From contig NZ_JAUSSN010000008.1 in the NCBI RefSeq assembly GCF_030812335.1, forward strand, positions 124,001 to 188,000: 64,000 nt of DNA, written 5' to 3'. Positions 26,103 to 35,022 of the stretch are shown here, one piece after another. Position 1 is the stretch's first letter; every line of letters begins with the position of its first letter. The notes beneath the pieces were generated by a model that saw only the letters and a list, made by a program, of their open reading frames with translations, was not told the DNA's origin and did not search any database. The stretch is from Pseudarthrobacter oxydans. Its GTDB lineage: Bacteria > Actinomycetota > Actinomycetes > Actinomycetales > Micrococcaceae. Made by a program: the position numbers and the translations under genes.

Positions 26103-26245
26103 GGACATGTCCCGCCCCAGCCACGAACAGTGGGCAGAATGCCATTCTGCCCACTTCTCATGCCTAAGACTGAGCATGTCCCGCGGACTCGGGGGCGAAG
26201 GATGGGCATGTCCCGCGGCCTTGGCCGTGAAGAATGGGCATGTCC
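26103..26245. repeat. Composite palindromic repeat, copy 2
   Basis: Same plan as the copy at 16652-16890: GGACATGTCC at 26103-26112; then the 41-base palindrome at 26122-26162, whose right arm has diverged after the first 11 bases; then boxes GRGCATGTCC at 26172, 26204 and 26236, spaced 32 bases. Distances from first box to palindrome (19 bases) and from palindrome to next box (9 bases between) equal those of copy 1. It fills the gap between the TIM-like gene and the end of the nuclease/helicase gene. Confidence 0.83.
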
Positions 26246-26248
26246 CGT

Positions 26249-29200
26249 TTAGCTGGAGGCGACGGACCTCTGGCACAGCCCGATGAAACCGCCCAGCTGC
26301 TCCAGGCCTTCGGGGTGGGCGGGGAGGTGGTTGGTCAGCTCGGGCGCGCGGACCACGACGGCGCGCCACTGGCCGCGGGACACCGCCACATTGATCCGGT
26401 TGCGTGAGAGCAGGAATTCCATGCCGCGCGGAGCTTCGGCCACCGCGGAGCACGCCATGGACACGATCACCACGGCGGCCTCCTGGCCCTGGAACTTGTC
26501 CACGGTTCCCACCCGGACGCCGGCCAGGGCCGCCGCATCGAGCGCGTCGCGGATCACGTTGACCTGGGCGTTGTAGGCGGCGACCACCAGGATGTCCGCC
26601 ACGTCCAGCGGCCGGGTGCCCTGTTCCGAGTGCCAGCTCAGCCCCAGATGGCGCCGCACCTGGCGGACGACCTCGGCGGCTTCCTCGGTCGACGACGTGA
26701 CGTTGCCGCTGTGGTCCACCATGACGGTTTCGATCCCGGCCGGAACCCCTTCGAGCCGCCGGAGGTCCGCCGCCGGAGCTGAGCGCAACTTCCCCTCATA
26801 GGAGAGCTCGGAGACGGCCCGGCACAACTCGGACGTCATCCGCCACGAGTCGGCCAGGAAATAGCCCAGGTCCGGCGGCAGCGTGGCATGACCGGCCGAG
26901 ACCCAGCCCAGGGCTGACTCGTCCACAGGCTCGGGGTGCGCGCCCTGGCTGACCTGCGGCAACTGTTGGGGATCACCGAGCAGCAGCAGGCGGCTGCTCG
27001 CCTGCGCCACGGCGAGGGTGTTGGCCAGCGAGAACTGCCCGGCCTCGTCGATCACCAGCAGATCCAGCGACCCCGCCGGGACGTTGGCTCCCGTCATGGT
27101 CCAGGCGGTCCCGCCGATGAGCGCCCCGCCCGGCGAGCCCAGCAGGCGTGCGACGTCCTTCGCCGACCGCTGCTCCCAGGGGAGCGGCTCCGCGTGTTTC
27201 ACATCCTTGGCCACGCGCCCCGGATCGACGCCGGCCTTGGTCACCGCGGTCTTCAGCAGGTTTTCGACCACGGCATGGGACTGCCCGACGACGCCGACTT
27301 TCCACCCCCGGTCCACCAGCCTAGCGATGACGTGCGATCCCACATGGGTCTTGCCGGTTCCGGGCGGCCCCTGGACGGCGATGTAGGAGTGATCCAGGGC
27401 CAGCACCGCCGCGGTAATCGCGTCGATGAACCGGTCCGGGCCCTCGCCCGGCACGGGCAGCGCCGCCCCCGAGGCCAGCCGAGGCGGAACCCGGCGGATG
27501 AGATCCAGGGCCGGATGGCGCGGAAACACAGGCGGGTGGGACTGCAGTCCCGCAGCGGCGGCGGAGGCCAGGGCCGCCAGGGCATCCTCCAGGCTCTTGG
27601 TCTGGATGGGTTGGTCCTCGGTCAGCGCGACCGGGACCTGGAAATACGGTTCGGTGTTCTTGCGGAGCTTGTCCCGGATGACGACGGTGTCCTTGCCGTC
27701 CTCGTGGCCCAGTTCCAAAACCTCGGTGCCGAACCACCCGTTGCGTCCGGTTCCGTTGCTCCCGGTGCCCTCCAGCCCGGCCGGCAGCGGCGGCTCATAC
27801 ATGCGGAACCACGTGCTGCCCTCACGGAGGTCCGATCCCGGACTGACCGTGCCAATCAGCTTCACTCTCCGCTCCGGAAGTTTGGCGCCGTCTTTCCACC
27901 AGTCCTCCAGCACCTCCGCCTCCTCGACGAGGAAGACGTTGCGGTCCTGCCGGTGATGCGTGTCCGGCCCGTTCTCGCAGCGGTCGAAGTGCGCCCACCA
28001 GAAGGCCTTGCGCTCCCGGCGGTGATAGCTGACCGCAGCCGCCAGCATGGAAACCGCCTTTCGGTCGTCCTCGGACAGCCCGACGGCGGCATCCGCCAGC
28101 CCGGCCAGCGCCGCTTCCAGCGGGTCCAGGTCAGCTTCACCCGGCGCGACGTCCAGCGCGGCGTCCGCCAGCCCGTGGCCGGCCGTGGAGATGGCGGCGG
28201 ACCCGGCGCCGTCTCCGGCCGGCTTGATCCCGCGCTCCTGAGCCAGCCCGAGGAGCCAGTTCCGAAGCTCCAGCGTGGAGAGGCAGTCGTATTCGTTGTA
28301 GTCGGAGATCCCGGCGAGGATGCCGGCCGCTTCCTCGGCCCGGCCGTCGTCGCGCGCGTGGCAGTAGTGGGCGTAGGCGACCACGGAGGCGCCGGCGTCC
28401 TTCACATCCCCGGAACGCAGGTTCGTCCCCATGTACAGCGGCTCGAGTTTCTTGATGCTGTAGGAATTCTCGGAGATCCGGATGCTGTTGCGGACCGTCT
28501 GGTAGAGGTCCACCAGGAGCCCCGCACGCAGCCACTCGTCCACGATGTCTTCGCCGGCGACGTGCAGCACGGAGAGCTTCCGGAGCGCCGTCTTCTCGTA
28601 AGGGGCGTAGTGGTAGACGTGCATGTCCGGGTGGACCTGCCGGCGTTTCTGCACGTAGTTGAGGAAATCGAGGAAGGCCTGTTTCTCCGCTTCGCGGCTG
28701 TGCGCCCAGAACGGCCGGAACACCCCGGGGACGCCGGGACCCGTCGGCGCTTCGATGACGCCGAACAGGTACTCCAGTCCCCAGACCCCGGTGGCGCTCT
28801 CCTGCCACAGCGGATCGCCCTCGAAGTCGAAGAAAATGTCGCCCGCGCTGGGCGGGGGCAGTTCGGCAAGCGTGTTTTCCGGAATCACCCCAAAACGGAT
28901 GGTGTGCTCTTCGCCGTCCTTAACGTACCGGACTTCCCCCTCCGAGGGACCGATGCCGCTCTGCATCCGTGCCTGGTCCTGCAGGCGCAGCAATGCACCG
29001 TTCGCCCCGGGAAGCCGGGCTTCCGCCAGCTCCTTGACCGTAAAGATGCTCCGTTCATGGAGTGCCTTGCGTTGCGCCGAGTTCATCCGCGCCACGAGCA
29101 GCAGATCGTCGGTGGCCACGACCTGCTCCTGGCAGTAGTCGCAGCGGCCACAGGCGCTGAGCCCGGGCGCGCCCCATTGCACGGTGCCGGGCTGCGCCAG

Positions 29201-29878
29201 ATGCGAGGAGGTCAAGGCCAGGAAGCGGTCCCGCCGCTCGCGGAAGACCGGCAGGATTTCCGACAGTTTGTGGTGGCTGCGGACGTAGTCGAAACCGCCG
29301 CCCGGGACCGGGACCGTGGCGCCGAGGACCAGGGTCACAACCGGGGACGGTGGTATCCCGGCCTTGAGCAGCTGATCGCCGTAGGCGGCCAGCTGGAGCA
29401 GCGCGGTCACCTTCGCATGGCGGGCCAGTTTGGAGTCGAAGACGGCGTAGCTGCCGTCGGCCTGGCGGACCAGGAAGTCGGAGCGGCCATGGAACTGGCC
29501 GTCGAAGAAGGCGGCCTGGAACACGACGTCGGCGCCGGAGCGCAGGGCGTCCAGAGATTCCCGGTGCTTGGCCAGCAGGGTGGCGCGGTCCATAGTCTGT
29601 GCCGGCACGACGTCGTACACACCGTGTCCGGAGGCCGGATCCCAGTGTCCGAACTCCTCGACGAAACCCTCGAGGACCCTGAGCTCATGGCGGTCACCCA
29701 GCACTGCTGCATGCTTGAGCATCTCATCGGCGTCGAAGGCGGCCTTCGGCGTGCGGCCGAGCTTCTCGTCGAGTCTGCGCAGCAGCTGGTACTCGCAGCT
29801 GGCGGCCGTGACGAGGTCGCTCGCGGAGAAGACCAGCTCCTGCGCGGTGCCGGCTACTTCCGGTTCAAGAAGAAACAC
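26249..29878 (-). CDS. TM0106-type RecB-like nuclease fused to a superfamily 1 helicase
   Basis: A 1209-residue protein starting at GTG 29878. The N-terminal ~600 residues hold a RecB-like nuclease, with FDSKLARHAKVTALLQLAAY giving the Asp-x-Lys and Q-x-x-x-Y motifs, and a Cys cluster (CGRCDYC). A second RNase H-like part follows (DIFFDFEGDPLW). The C-terminal half is a DNA2/UPF1-like helicase with Walker A GPPGTGKTH near residue 836, Walker B VIDEAGQFSL, and the GDPQQLPQVSQG motif. It ends in SMACSAVAEAPRG and NVAVSRGQ. It likely processes DNA ends or branched nucleic acids. It is a known but poorly characterised family; a defence role is possible. Confidence 0.9.
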   Translation of the reverse strand: MFLLEPEVAGTAQELVFSASDLVTAASCEYQLLRRLDEKLGRTPKAAFDADEMLKHAAVLGDRHELRVLEGFVEEFGHWDPASGHGVYDVVPAQTMDRATLLAKHRESLDALRSGADVVFQAAFFDGQFHGRSDFLVRQADGSYAVFDSKLARHAKVTALLQLAAYGDQLLKAGIPPSPVVTLVLGATVPVPGGGFDYVRSHHKLSEILPVFRERRDRFLALTSSHLAQPGTVQWGAPGLSACGRCDYCQEQVVATDDLLLVARMNSAQRKALHERSIFTVKELAEARLPGANGALLRLQDQARMQSGIGPSEGEVRYVKDGEEHTIRFGVIPENTLAELPPPSAGDIFFDFEGDPLWQESATGVWGLEYLFGVIEAPTGPGVPGVFRPFWAHSREAEKQAFLDFLNYVQKRRQVHPDMHVYHYAPYEKTALRKLSVLHVAGEDIVDEWLRAGLLVDLYQTVRNSIRISENSYSIKKLEPLYMGTNLRSGDVKDAGASVVAYAHYCHARDDGRAEEAAGILAGISDYNEYDCLSTLELRNWLLGLAQERGIKPAGDGAGSAAISTAGHGLADAALDVAPGEADLDPLEAALAGLADAAVGLSEDDRKAVSMLAAAVSYHRRERKAFWWAHFDRCENGPDTHHRQDRNVFLVEEAEVLEDWWKDGAKLPERRVKLIGTVSPGSDLREGSTWFRMYEPPLPAGLEGTGSNGTGRNGWFGTEVLELGHEDGKDTVVIRDKLRKNTEPYFQVPVALTEDQPIQTKSLEDALAALASAAAAGLQSHPPVFPRHPALDLIRRVPPRLASGAALPVPGEGPDRFIDAITAAVLALDHSYIAVQGPPGTGKTHVGSHVIARLVDRGWKVGVVGQSHAVVENLLKTAVTKAGVDPGRVAKDVKHAEPLPWEQRSAKDVARLLGSPGGALIGGTAWTMTGANVPAGSLDLLVIDEAGQFSLANTLAVAQASSRLLLLGDPQQLPQVSQGAHPEPVDESALGWVSAGHATLPPDLGYFLADSWRMTSELCRAVSELSYEGKLRSAPAADLRRLEGVPAGIETVMVDHSGNVTSSTEEAAEVVRQVRRHLGLSWHSEQGTRPLDVADILVVAAYNAQVNVIRDALDAAALAGVRVGTVDKFQGQEAAVVIVSMACSAVAEAPRGMEFLLSRNRINVAVSRGQWRAVVVRAPELTNHLPAHPEGLEQLGGFIGLCQRSVASS

Positions 29879-29990
29879 TGTGCCCCCGATGTTCGTGCGC
29901 CGCGGACGTAACGGCTTGCTGCCTACGACCTGCAGTCAGCACAGCCTGTCCGTCTGCTATTCAAGCTATCAAAGCCCTCTGACAATCCAT

Positions 29991-30032
29991 CACGAGCCAC
30001 GAGCCACGAGCCACGAGCCACGAGCCACGAGC
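29991..30032. repeat. Six tandem heptamers CACGAGC
   Basis: Six perfect head-to-tail copies of CACGAGC, followed by a partial copy, in the 226-base gap between the divergent nuclease/helicase and SOUL genes. A 7-base unit in a promoter gap can slip during replication and change spacing, so copy number may vary among strains. Confidence 0.8.
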
Positions 30033-30104
30033 CAGGAACCAGCCACCAGGAACGGGCAAAAGACCGTTGTTTCCAGTCGGTGGATCGGCGTAGGGTCTGG
30101 GACC

Positions 30105-30719
30105 ATGACCGAACAGCAGCACTACGAGCTGGTCCAGCGCTTCCCGCACTTCGAGCTGCGCCGCTATCCCTCGCACGTTGTGGCCGAAATTCAGGTCAAT
30201 GCGACGTTTGACCAGGCCGGGAATGCTGCCTTCCGGCACCTGTTCAACTACATCAGCGGCAGCAACACCGCCCGGCAGAAGCTGGCGATGACAGCCCCGG
30301 TGATCCAGGAGCTCGGTCCTTCGCAGAAGCTGGCGATGACCGCCCCGGTGCTCCAGAGCGGTCCGCTGCCGGGAAAGGAAGGTAGCGCTGACTTTGTCGT
30401 TGCCTTTGTGCTCCCCGCAGGCGTGACGGCGGAGACGGCCCCGGTCCCGGCCGACCCCCAGGTCAAGATCCGGACCGTCCCCGGGTCTCTGGCGGCTGCT
30501 CTGCGGTTCTCGGGCAGCGGCTCGGAAGCTGCCTTTGAACGGCGCAACACCGGCCTGCAGGCGGCACTGGTGCTGGCCGGGCTGACTCCGGCGGGGCCGC
30601 CACGGTTCGCCCGCTTTGATCCGCCGTTCAAACCGTGGTTCCTGCGCCGCAACGAGGTTATCCAGGACGTGCAGGAGCCCCACCCCGAGTCGGGCGAGCC
30701 CGGCCCCGGAGCCGGGTAA
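30105..30719 (+). CDS. SOUL-family haem-binding protein
   Basis: A 204-residue protein of the SOUL/HBP family. It opens with FELRRYPSHVVAEI and has two copies of the family signature K-L-A-M-T-A-P-V (30276-30308 and 30324-30356, 48 bases apart). It ends with RFDPPFKPWFLRRNEV. The family binds haem or other hydrophobic tetrapyrroles; bacterial roles are unclear. No signal peptide is present, so it is cytoplasmic. The next gene (tex) starts 15 bases downstream. Confidence 0.9.
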   Translation: MTEQQHYELVQRFPHFELRRYPSHVVAEIQVNATFDQAGNAAFRHLFNYISGSNTARQKLAMTAPVIQELGPSQKLAMTAPVLQSGPLPGKEGSADFVVAFVLPAGVTAETAPVPADPQVKIRTVPGSLAAALRFSGSGSEAAFERRNTGLQAALVLAGLTPAGPPRFARFDPPFKPWFLRRNEVIQDVQEPHPESGEPGPGAG

Positions 30720-30733
30720 GGCAAAATGGCAGG

Positions 30734-33325
30734 GTGACTCAACTCCCGCAGCGCCCCGCCAGTTCAGCCTCCGCACCGCAGCCCCGGACTCCGTCCGCCG
30801 GTGCCCAGCCTCCCCAGACTCAGGCCCGGCAGGCACAGGCCCAGCACCCCCAGTCCCCGCACACGCAGGAGTCCGGCATCGCTGCCCAGATCGCCGCCGA
30901 GCTCGGCGTGCAGGCGTGGCAGGTTAAGGCGGCCGTGGACCTGCTCGACGCCGGCTCCACCGTGCCGTTCATCGCCCGGTACCGCAAGGAAGCCACCGGG
31001 ACGCTCGACGACACCCAGCTCCGCGAACTCGACGAGCGGCTGCGCTACCTCCGCGAGCTCGAGGACCGCCGCCGGACCGTTCTGGAGGCGATCGCCGCGC
31101 AGGGTGCCCTGACCCCGGGACTGCAGGCCGCCGTCGTCGGCGCCGAGACAAAGTCGCGGCTGGAGGACATCTACCTGCCGTTCAAGACCAAACGGCGGAC
31201 CAAGGCGCAGATCGCCCGCGAGGCCGGGCTGGAGCCGCTCGCCGACGCTCTGCTGAAGCGGCCGGAGCTGGATCCGGAACGCGAAGCCGCCCGGTACCTC
31301 AACGCCGAACATGCCATCGTCGACGCCGCCGCGGCGCTCGCCGGCGCCCGCTCCATCCTGGTGGAGCGTGTCGCGCAGGACCCCGATCTGGCCGCCACGC
31401 TGCGGGAGCGGCTCTGGACGCAGGGCCGGATGGTCTCCCGCGTGAAGAAGGGCAAGGACGCCGAGGGGCAGAAGTTCAAGGACTATTTCGAGTTCTCCCA
31501 GCAGCCGTCCGGGATGCCCTCGCACCGTGTCCTGGCGCTGCTGCGCGGCGAGAAGGACGGGGTGCTGGAGCTGGATCTGACCGAGGCTGAACCGAACGAC
31601 GACGCCGCCCTCACCGCCGCGGGCGGCCGGTACGAAGCCGCCGTGGCCCGGTTCCTCGGGGTCGCCGACCGCGGCCGGCCCGCCGACGCGTGGCTGCTGC
31701 AGACCGCGCAGCTCGCCTGGCGCTCGCGGGTGCTGGCCCGGCTGACCGCAGACCTGCGGAGCCGGATGTTCGCCGCCGCCGAGGACGAGGCCGTTCGGGT
31801 CTTCGCCGCCAACCTCCGGGACGTGCTCCTCGCCGCACCGGCCGGAAACCGCGCCACCCTGGGCCTGGACCCGGGACTGCGCACCGGGGTGAAGGTCGCG
31901 GTGGTGGACGGCACCGGCAAGGTGGTGGCGACGGACACGATCTACCCGCACGCCCCGGCCCGGAAGTGGGACGAGGCGCTGCGGACGCTCGTGGACCTGG
32001 CCCGGAAGCACCGCGTCGAGCTGGTGGCGATCGGCAACGGCACCGCGTCGCGGGAGACCGACAAGCTCGCCGCGGAACTGCTCAAGCAGCTCACGGCGTC
32101 GGGCGCTGCTTCAGCAGGCACGGCCAAGCCCCAGAAGATTGTGGTCTCCGAAGCGGGCGCCTCGGTGTACTCCGCGTCGGCGCTGGCCTCCGCCGAGCTG
32201 CCTGGCATGGACGTGTCCCTGCGGGGTGCCGTGTCCATCGCGCGGCGCCTGCAGGATCCGCTCGCGGAGCTGGTGAAGATCGAGCCGAAGTCGATCGGCG
32301 TCGGGCAGTACCAGCACGACGTCACGGCCGCCAAACTCGACCGCAGCCTCGATGCCGTCGTCGAGGACTGCGTGAACGCGGTGGGCGTGGACGTCAACAC
32401 CGCCTCCCCGGCGCTGCTGAGCCGGGTGGCCGGCGTCGGGCCGCTGCTGAGCGAGAACATCGTGGCGTACCGGAACGAGCACGGCCCGTTCAGCAAACGC
32501 AGCGAGCTGAAGAAGGTTCCCAGGCTCGGCGCCAAGGCGTTCGAACAGTGCGCCGGCTTCCTGCGGATCATCGGGGGAGCGGAGCCGCTGGACGCCTCCA
32601 GCGTGCACCCGGAGGCGTACCCGGTGGCGCGCAGGATCAAGGCCGCCGCTGGCGGGAAGGCCCCGGCCGCGGGAAGCTTCGCCGCCCTGAACCCGCAGGA
32701 CTTCGTCGACGGCTCCTTCGGCCTGCCCACGGTGCAGGACATCATCGCCGAACTCGAGAAGCCCGGCCGTGACCCGCGTCCGGCCTTCGCGGCGGTGACG
32801 TTCGCGGAAGGCATCGAGAAGATCTCGGACCTCCGGCCCGGGATGGTGCTGGAGGGGACGGTGACCAATGTGGCGGCGTTCGGCGCGTTTGTCGACGTCG
32901 GGGTGCACCAGGACGGCCTGGTGCACGTCTCCGCGCTGGCCAACCGCTTCGTGTCCGATCCGCGGGAAGTGGTCAAGTCCGGCCAGGTGGTGCGGGTCAA
33001 GGTGCTGGAGGCCGATCCGGAGCGGAAGCGCATCTCGCTGACGCTGCGGCTCGACGACGAACCGGTTGCCGGTGGATCGGCCGCCGGCGGATCCCGTGCC
33101 GGTGGACGTGCGGCTGACCGGCCGGACCGCCCGCGGCAGACGGCTCCACAGGCGGCTCAGCAGCCGTCCGGACAGCCCTCCGGTAAGCCGACCGGTCAGC
33201 CGGCCGGCAAGCCGGCACCCGACCGGAGGACCCCCGCCAGGCAGCCTCAGCGGTCGACTCCTGTTCCGGCGCCTGCCAACACGGCGATGGCGGAGGCGCT
33301 GCGGAAGGCCGGACTTGGAAAGTAG
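30734..33325 (+). CDS. tex: Tex-family RNA-binding protein
   Basis: An 863-residue protein starting at GTG 30734 (no strong ribosome site; a nearby start is possible). The first ~45 residues are Pro/Gln/Ala-rich. The Tex core follows: N-terminal helical region (PFIARYRKEATGTLDD), YqgF-like domain near residue 377 (LGLDPGLRTGVKVAVVD), helix-hairpin-helix segments (VGVDVNTASPALLSRVAGVG), and an S1 domain near 700-775 (GMVLEGTVTNVAAFGAFVDVG). A ~75-residue low-complexity Gly/Pro/Gln tail ends the protein. Tex binds nucleic acids and affects transcription and stress tolerance. Confidence 0.95.
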   Translation: MTQLPQRPASSASAPQPRTPSAGAQPPQTQARQAQAQHPQSPHTQESGIAAQIAAELGVQAWQVKAAVDLLDAGSTVPFIARYRKEATGTLDDTQLRELDERLRYLRELEDRRRTVLEAIAAQGALTPGLQAAVVGAETKSRLEDIYLPFKTKRRTKAQIAREAGLEPLADALLKRPELDPEREAARYLNAEHAIVDAAAALAGARSILVERVAQDPDLAATLRERLWTQGRMVSRVKKGKDAEGQKFKDYFEFSQQPSGMPSHRVLALLRGEKDGVLELDLTEAEPNDDAALTAAGGRYEAAVARFLGVADRGRPADAWLLQTAQLAWRSRVLARLTADLRSRMFAAAEDEAVRVFAANLRDVLLAAPAGNRATLGLDPGLRTGVKVAVVDGTGKVVATDTIYPHAPARKWDEALRTLVDLARKHRVELVAIGNGTASRETDKLAAELLKQLTASGAASAGTAKPQKIVVSEAGASVYSASALASAELPGMDVSLRGAVSIARRLQDPLAELVKIEPKSIGVGQYQHDVTAAKLDRSLDAVVEDCVNAVGVDVNTASPALLSRVAGVGPLLSENIVAYRNEHGPFSKRSELKKVPRLGAKAFEQCAGFLRIIGGAEPLDASSVHPEAYPVARRIKAAAGGKAPAAGSFAALNPQDFVDGSFGLPTVQDIIAELEKPGRDPRPAFAAVTFAEGIEKISDLRPGMVLEGTVTNVAAFGAFVDVGVHQDGLVHVSALANRFVSDPREVVKSGQVVRVKVLEADPERKRISLTLRLDDEPVAGGSAAGGSRAGGRAADRPDRPRQTAPQAAQQPSGQPSGKPTGQPAGKPAPDRRTPARQPQRSTPVPAPANTAMAEALRKAGLGK

Positions 33326-33494
33326 GGCCCGGAGGTAATCCGTCCGTTCATCGCGGATTTCCTACCGCTCGTCGCATAAATAGTACGTTTGCTGTCGATT
33401 TGCACCATGATTGCCGGAGGCAACGGCCGAATTGAGGCCGTTCGCCTCTACGCCGTTGGGACACCGACGTCTTCGACAAGTAATGGGAGCACTT

Positions 33495-34889
33495 ATGGGC
33501 TGGCTAGACCGTGAACGAACGATTGCCCCACCCGGATTCAACCGGTGGCTGGTGCCGCCCGCAGCGCTCGCCGTGCACCTGTGCATCGGCCAGGCGTACG
33601 CGACGAGTGTCTACAAGACGGCGCTGGTAAAGCACTTCGGCGCCAGCCTGACCGAGATCGGTGTGATCTTCTCGATCGCCATCGTGATGCTGGGACTCTC
33701 CGCCGCCATCATGGGCACGTGGGTGGATAAGAACGGTCCGCGCAAGGCGATGTTCACCTCGGCGATGTTCTGGGCCAGCGGCTTCCTGATCGGCTCGCTC
33801 GGCATCTTCAGCGGCCAGCTCTGGCTCGTCTACCTGGGCTACGGCTTCATCGGCGGCATCGGACTCGGGATCGGCTACATCTCGCCGGTGTCCACCCTGA
33901 TCAAATGGTTCCCCGACCGTCCGGGCCTCGCGACCGGCATGGCCATCATGGGCTTCGGCGGCGGTGCCCTGATCGCCAGCCCGGTCTCCACAGGGCTGCT
34001 GAAAATGTACGACCCGAATTCCGGCGCCCAGGGCTGGGTGGCCAGCGGCGACTCCGTCGGCAAGCTCTTCCTGACCCTCGCCGTCGTCTACCTCGCCTAC
34101 ATGCTGTTCGGCGCCTTCACGATCAAGGTCCCGGCCGAGGGCTGGAAGCCGGCCGGCTTTGACCCCTCCAAGGTCAAGACCGCCACGCTTGTCACCACCG
34201 ACAACGTCTCCGCCAAGAACGCCGTCAAGACCAAGCAGTTCTGGCTCGTCTGGATCGCCCTTTTCTGCAACGTCACCGCCGGCATCGGCATCCTGGAGCA
34301 GGCCGCCCCGATGATCCAGGACTTCTTCCGCCAGTCCGACGGCGTGTCCCTGGTCAGCGCCGCCGTCGCCTCCGGCTTCGTCGGGCTGCTCTCAATAGGC
34401 AACATGTCCGGCCGCTTCGCCTGGTCCGCCACCTCCGATGTGACCGGCCGCAAGCGCATCTACATGATGTACCTCGGGGTCGGCGCCGTGCTCTACACGG
34501 TCCTGGCACTGGGCGGGTCCTCCAGCACCTTCCTCTACGTGGCGCTGGCGTTCGTCATCATCTCCTTCTACGGCGGCGGCTTCGCGACCGTCCCGGCCTA
34601 CCTGCGAGATCTCTTCGGCACGTTCCAGGTCGGGGCGATCCACGGCCGGCTCCTCACCGCGTGGTCCGCGGCCGGCATCGCCGGGCCGCTGATCGTCAAC
34701 GCCTTCCTGGATGCCCAGGGCAAGCCCGGCCAGCTGACTGCCGCGTCCTACCAGCCCGCACTGCTGACCATGGTGGGGCTGCTGATCATCGGTTTTGTGG
34801 CTAACCTGCTGGTCAAACCGGTCGACGCCCGTTTCCACGAACCACGCCCGGACCGCGTCCGGGCCGAAGAACCCGCCATGGAGGCCTGA
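33495..34889 (+). CDS. MFS transporter, oxalate/formate antiporter (OFA) type
   Basis: A 464-residue permease. ATG 33495 is chosen because GGGAG lies about 9 bases upstream and the protein then opens in the usual way (MGWLDRERTIAPPGFNRWLVPP); an upstream ATG at 33483 is also in frame. Twelve spans are visible with the OFA-type segments HLCIGQAYATSVYK and GYGFIGGIGLGIGYISPV. Relatives exchange small carboxylates (oxalate, formate, pyruvate-like). A 43-residue partner follows after one base, then a gamma-glutamyltransferase-family gene, so the three form an operon. The substrate is unknown. Confidence 0.9.
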   Translation: MGWLDRERTIAPPGFNRWLVPPAALAVHLCIGQAYATSVYKTALVKHFGASLTEIGVIFSIAIVMLGLSAAIMGTWVDKNGPRKAMFTSAMFWASGFLIGSLGIFSGQLWLVYLGYGFIGGIGLGIGYISPVSTLIKWFPDRPGLATGMAIMGFGGGALIASPVSTGLLKMYDPNSGAQGWVASGDSVGKLFLTLAVVYLAYMLFGAFTIKVPAEGWKPAGFDPSKVKTATLVTTDNVSAKNAVKTKQFWLVWIALFCNVTAGIGILEQAAPMIQDFFRQSDGVSLVSAAVASGFVGLLSIGNMSGRFAWSATSDVTGRKRIYMMYLGVGAVLYTVLALGGSSSTFLYVALAFVIISFYGGGFATVPAYLRDLFGTFQVGAIHGRLLTAWSAAGIAGPLIVNAFLDAQGKPGQLTAASYQPALLTMVGLLIIGFVANLLVKPVDARFHEPRPDRVRAEEPAMEA

Positions 34890-34890
34890 G

Positions 34891-35022
34891 ATGAGCACAG
34901 TACAAACATCGGTGAAACCGTCCACCACCGGGAGGCTGGTCGCTGCCTGGGCGCTGGTTGGAGTGCCGCTGGGGTACGGCGTGTACGAAACCCTGACGCG
35001 AGTGGCGGCCCTGTTTGGCTGA
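34891..35022 (+). CDS. MFS transporter small subunit-like membrane peptide
   Basis: A 43-residue peptide (ATG 34891) starting one base after the MFS stop and ending in GVYETLTRVAALFG. It has a single hydrophobic span (LVAAWALVGVPLGYGVYETL). Its size, sequence style and position match the small subunits found next to OFA-type transporters. Its last bases overlap the TTG start of the next gene by 8 nt, so translation of all three genes is linked. Confidence 0.8.
   Translation: MSTVQTSVKPSTTGRLVAAWALVGVPLGYGVYETLTRVAALFG

Noticed and set aside
26936..29911. Very long plus-strand open frame opposite the nuclease/helicase gene
   Set aside because: It is the mirror of a well-conserved minus-strand gene; composition is Arg/Gly/Asp-rich with no motifs, as expected for antisense of GC-rich coding DNA.
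30276..30356. Internal duplication in the SOUL gene as a novelty
   Set aside because: The double K-L-A-M-T-A-P-V motif is a usual feature of bacterial SOUL proteins, so it is not evidence of a recent event.
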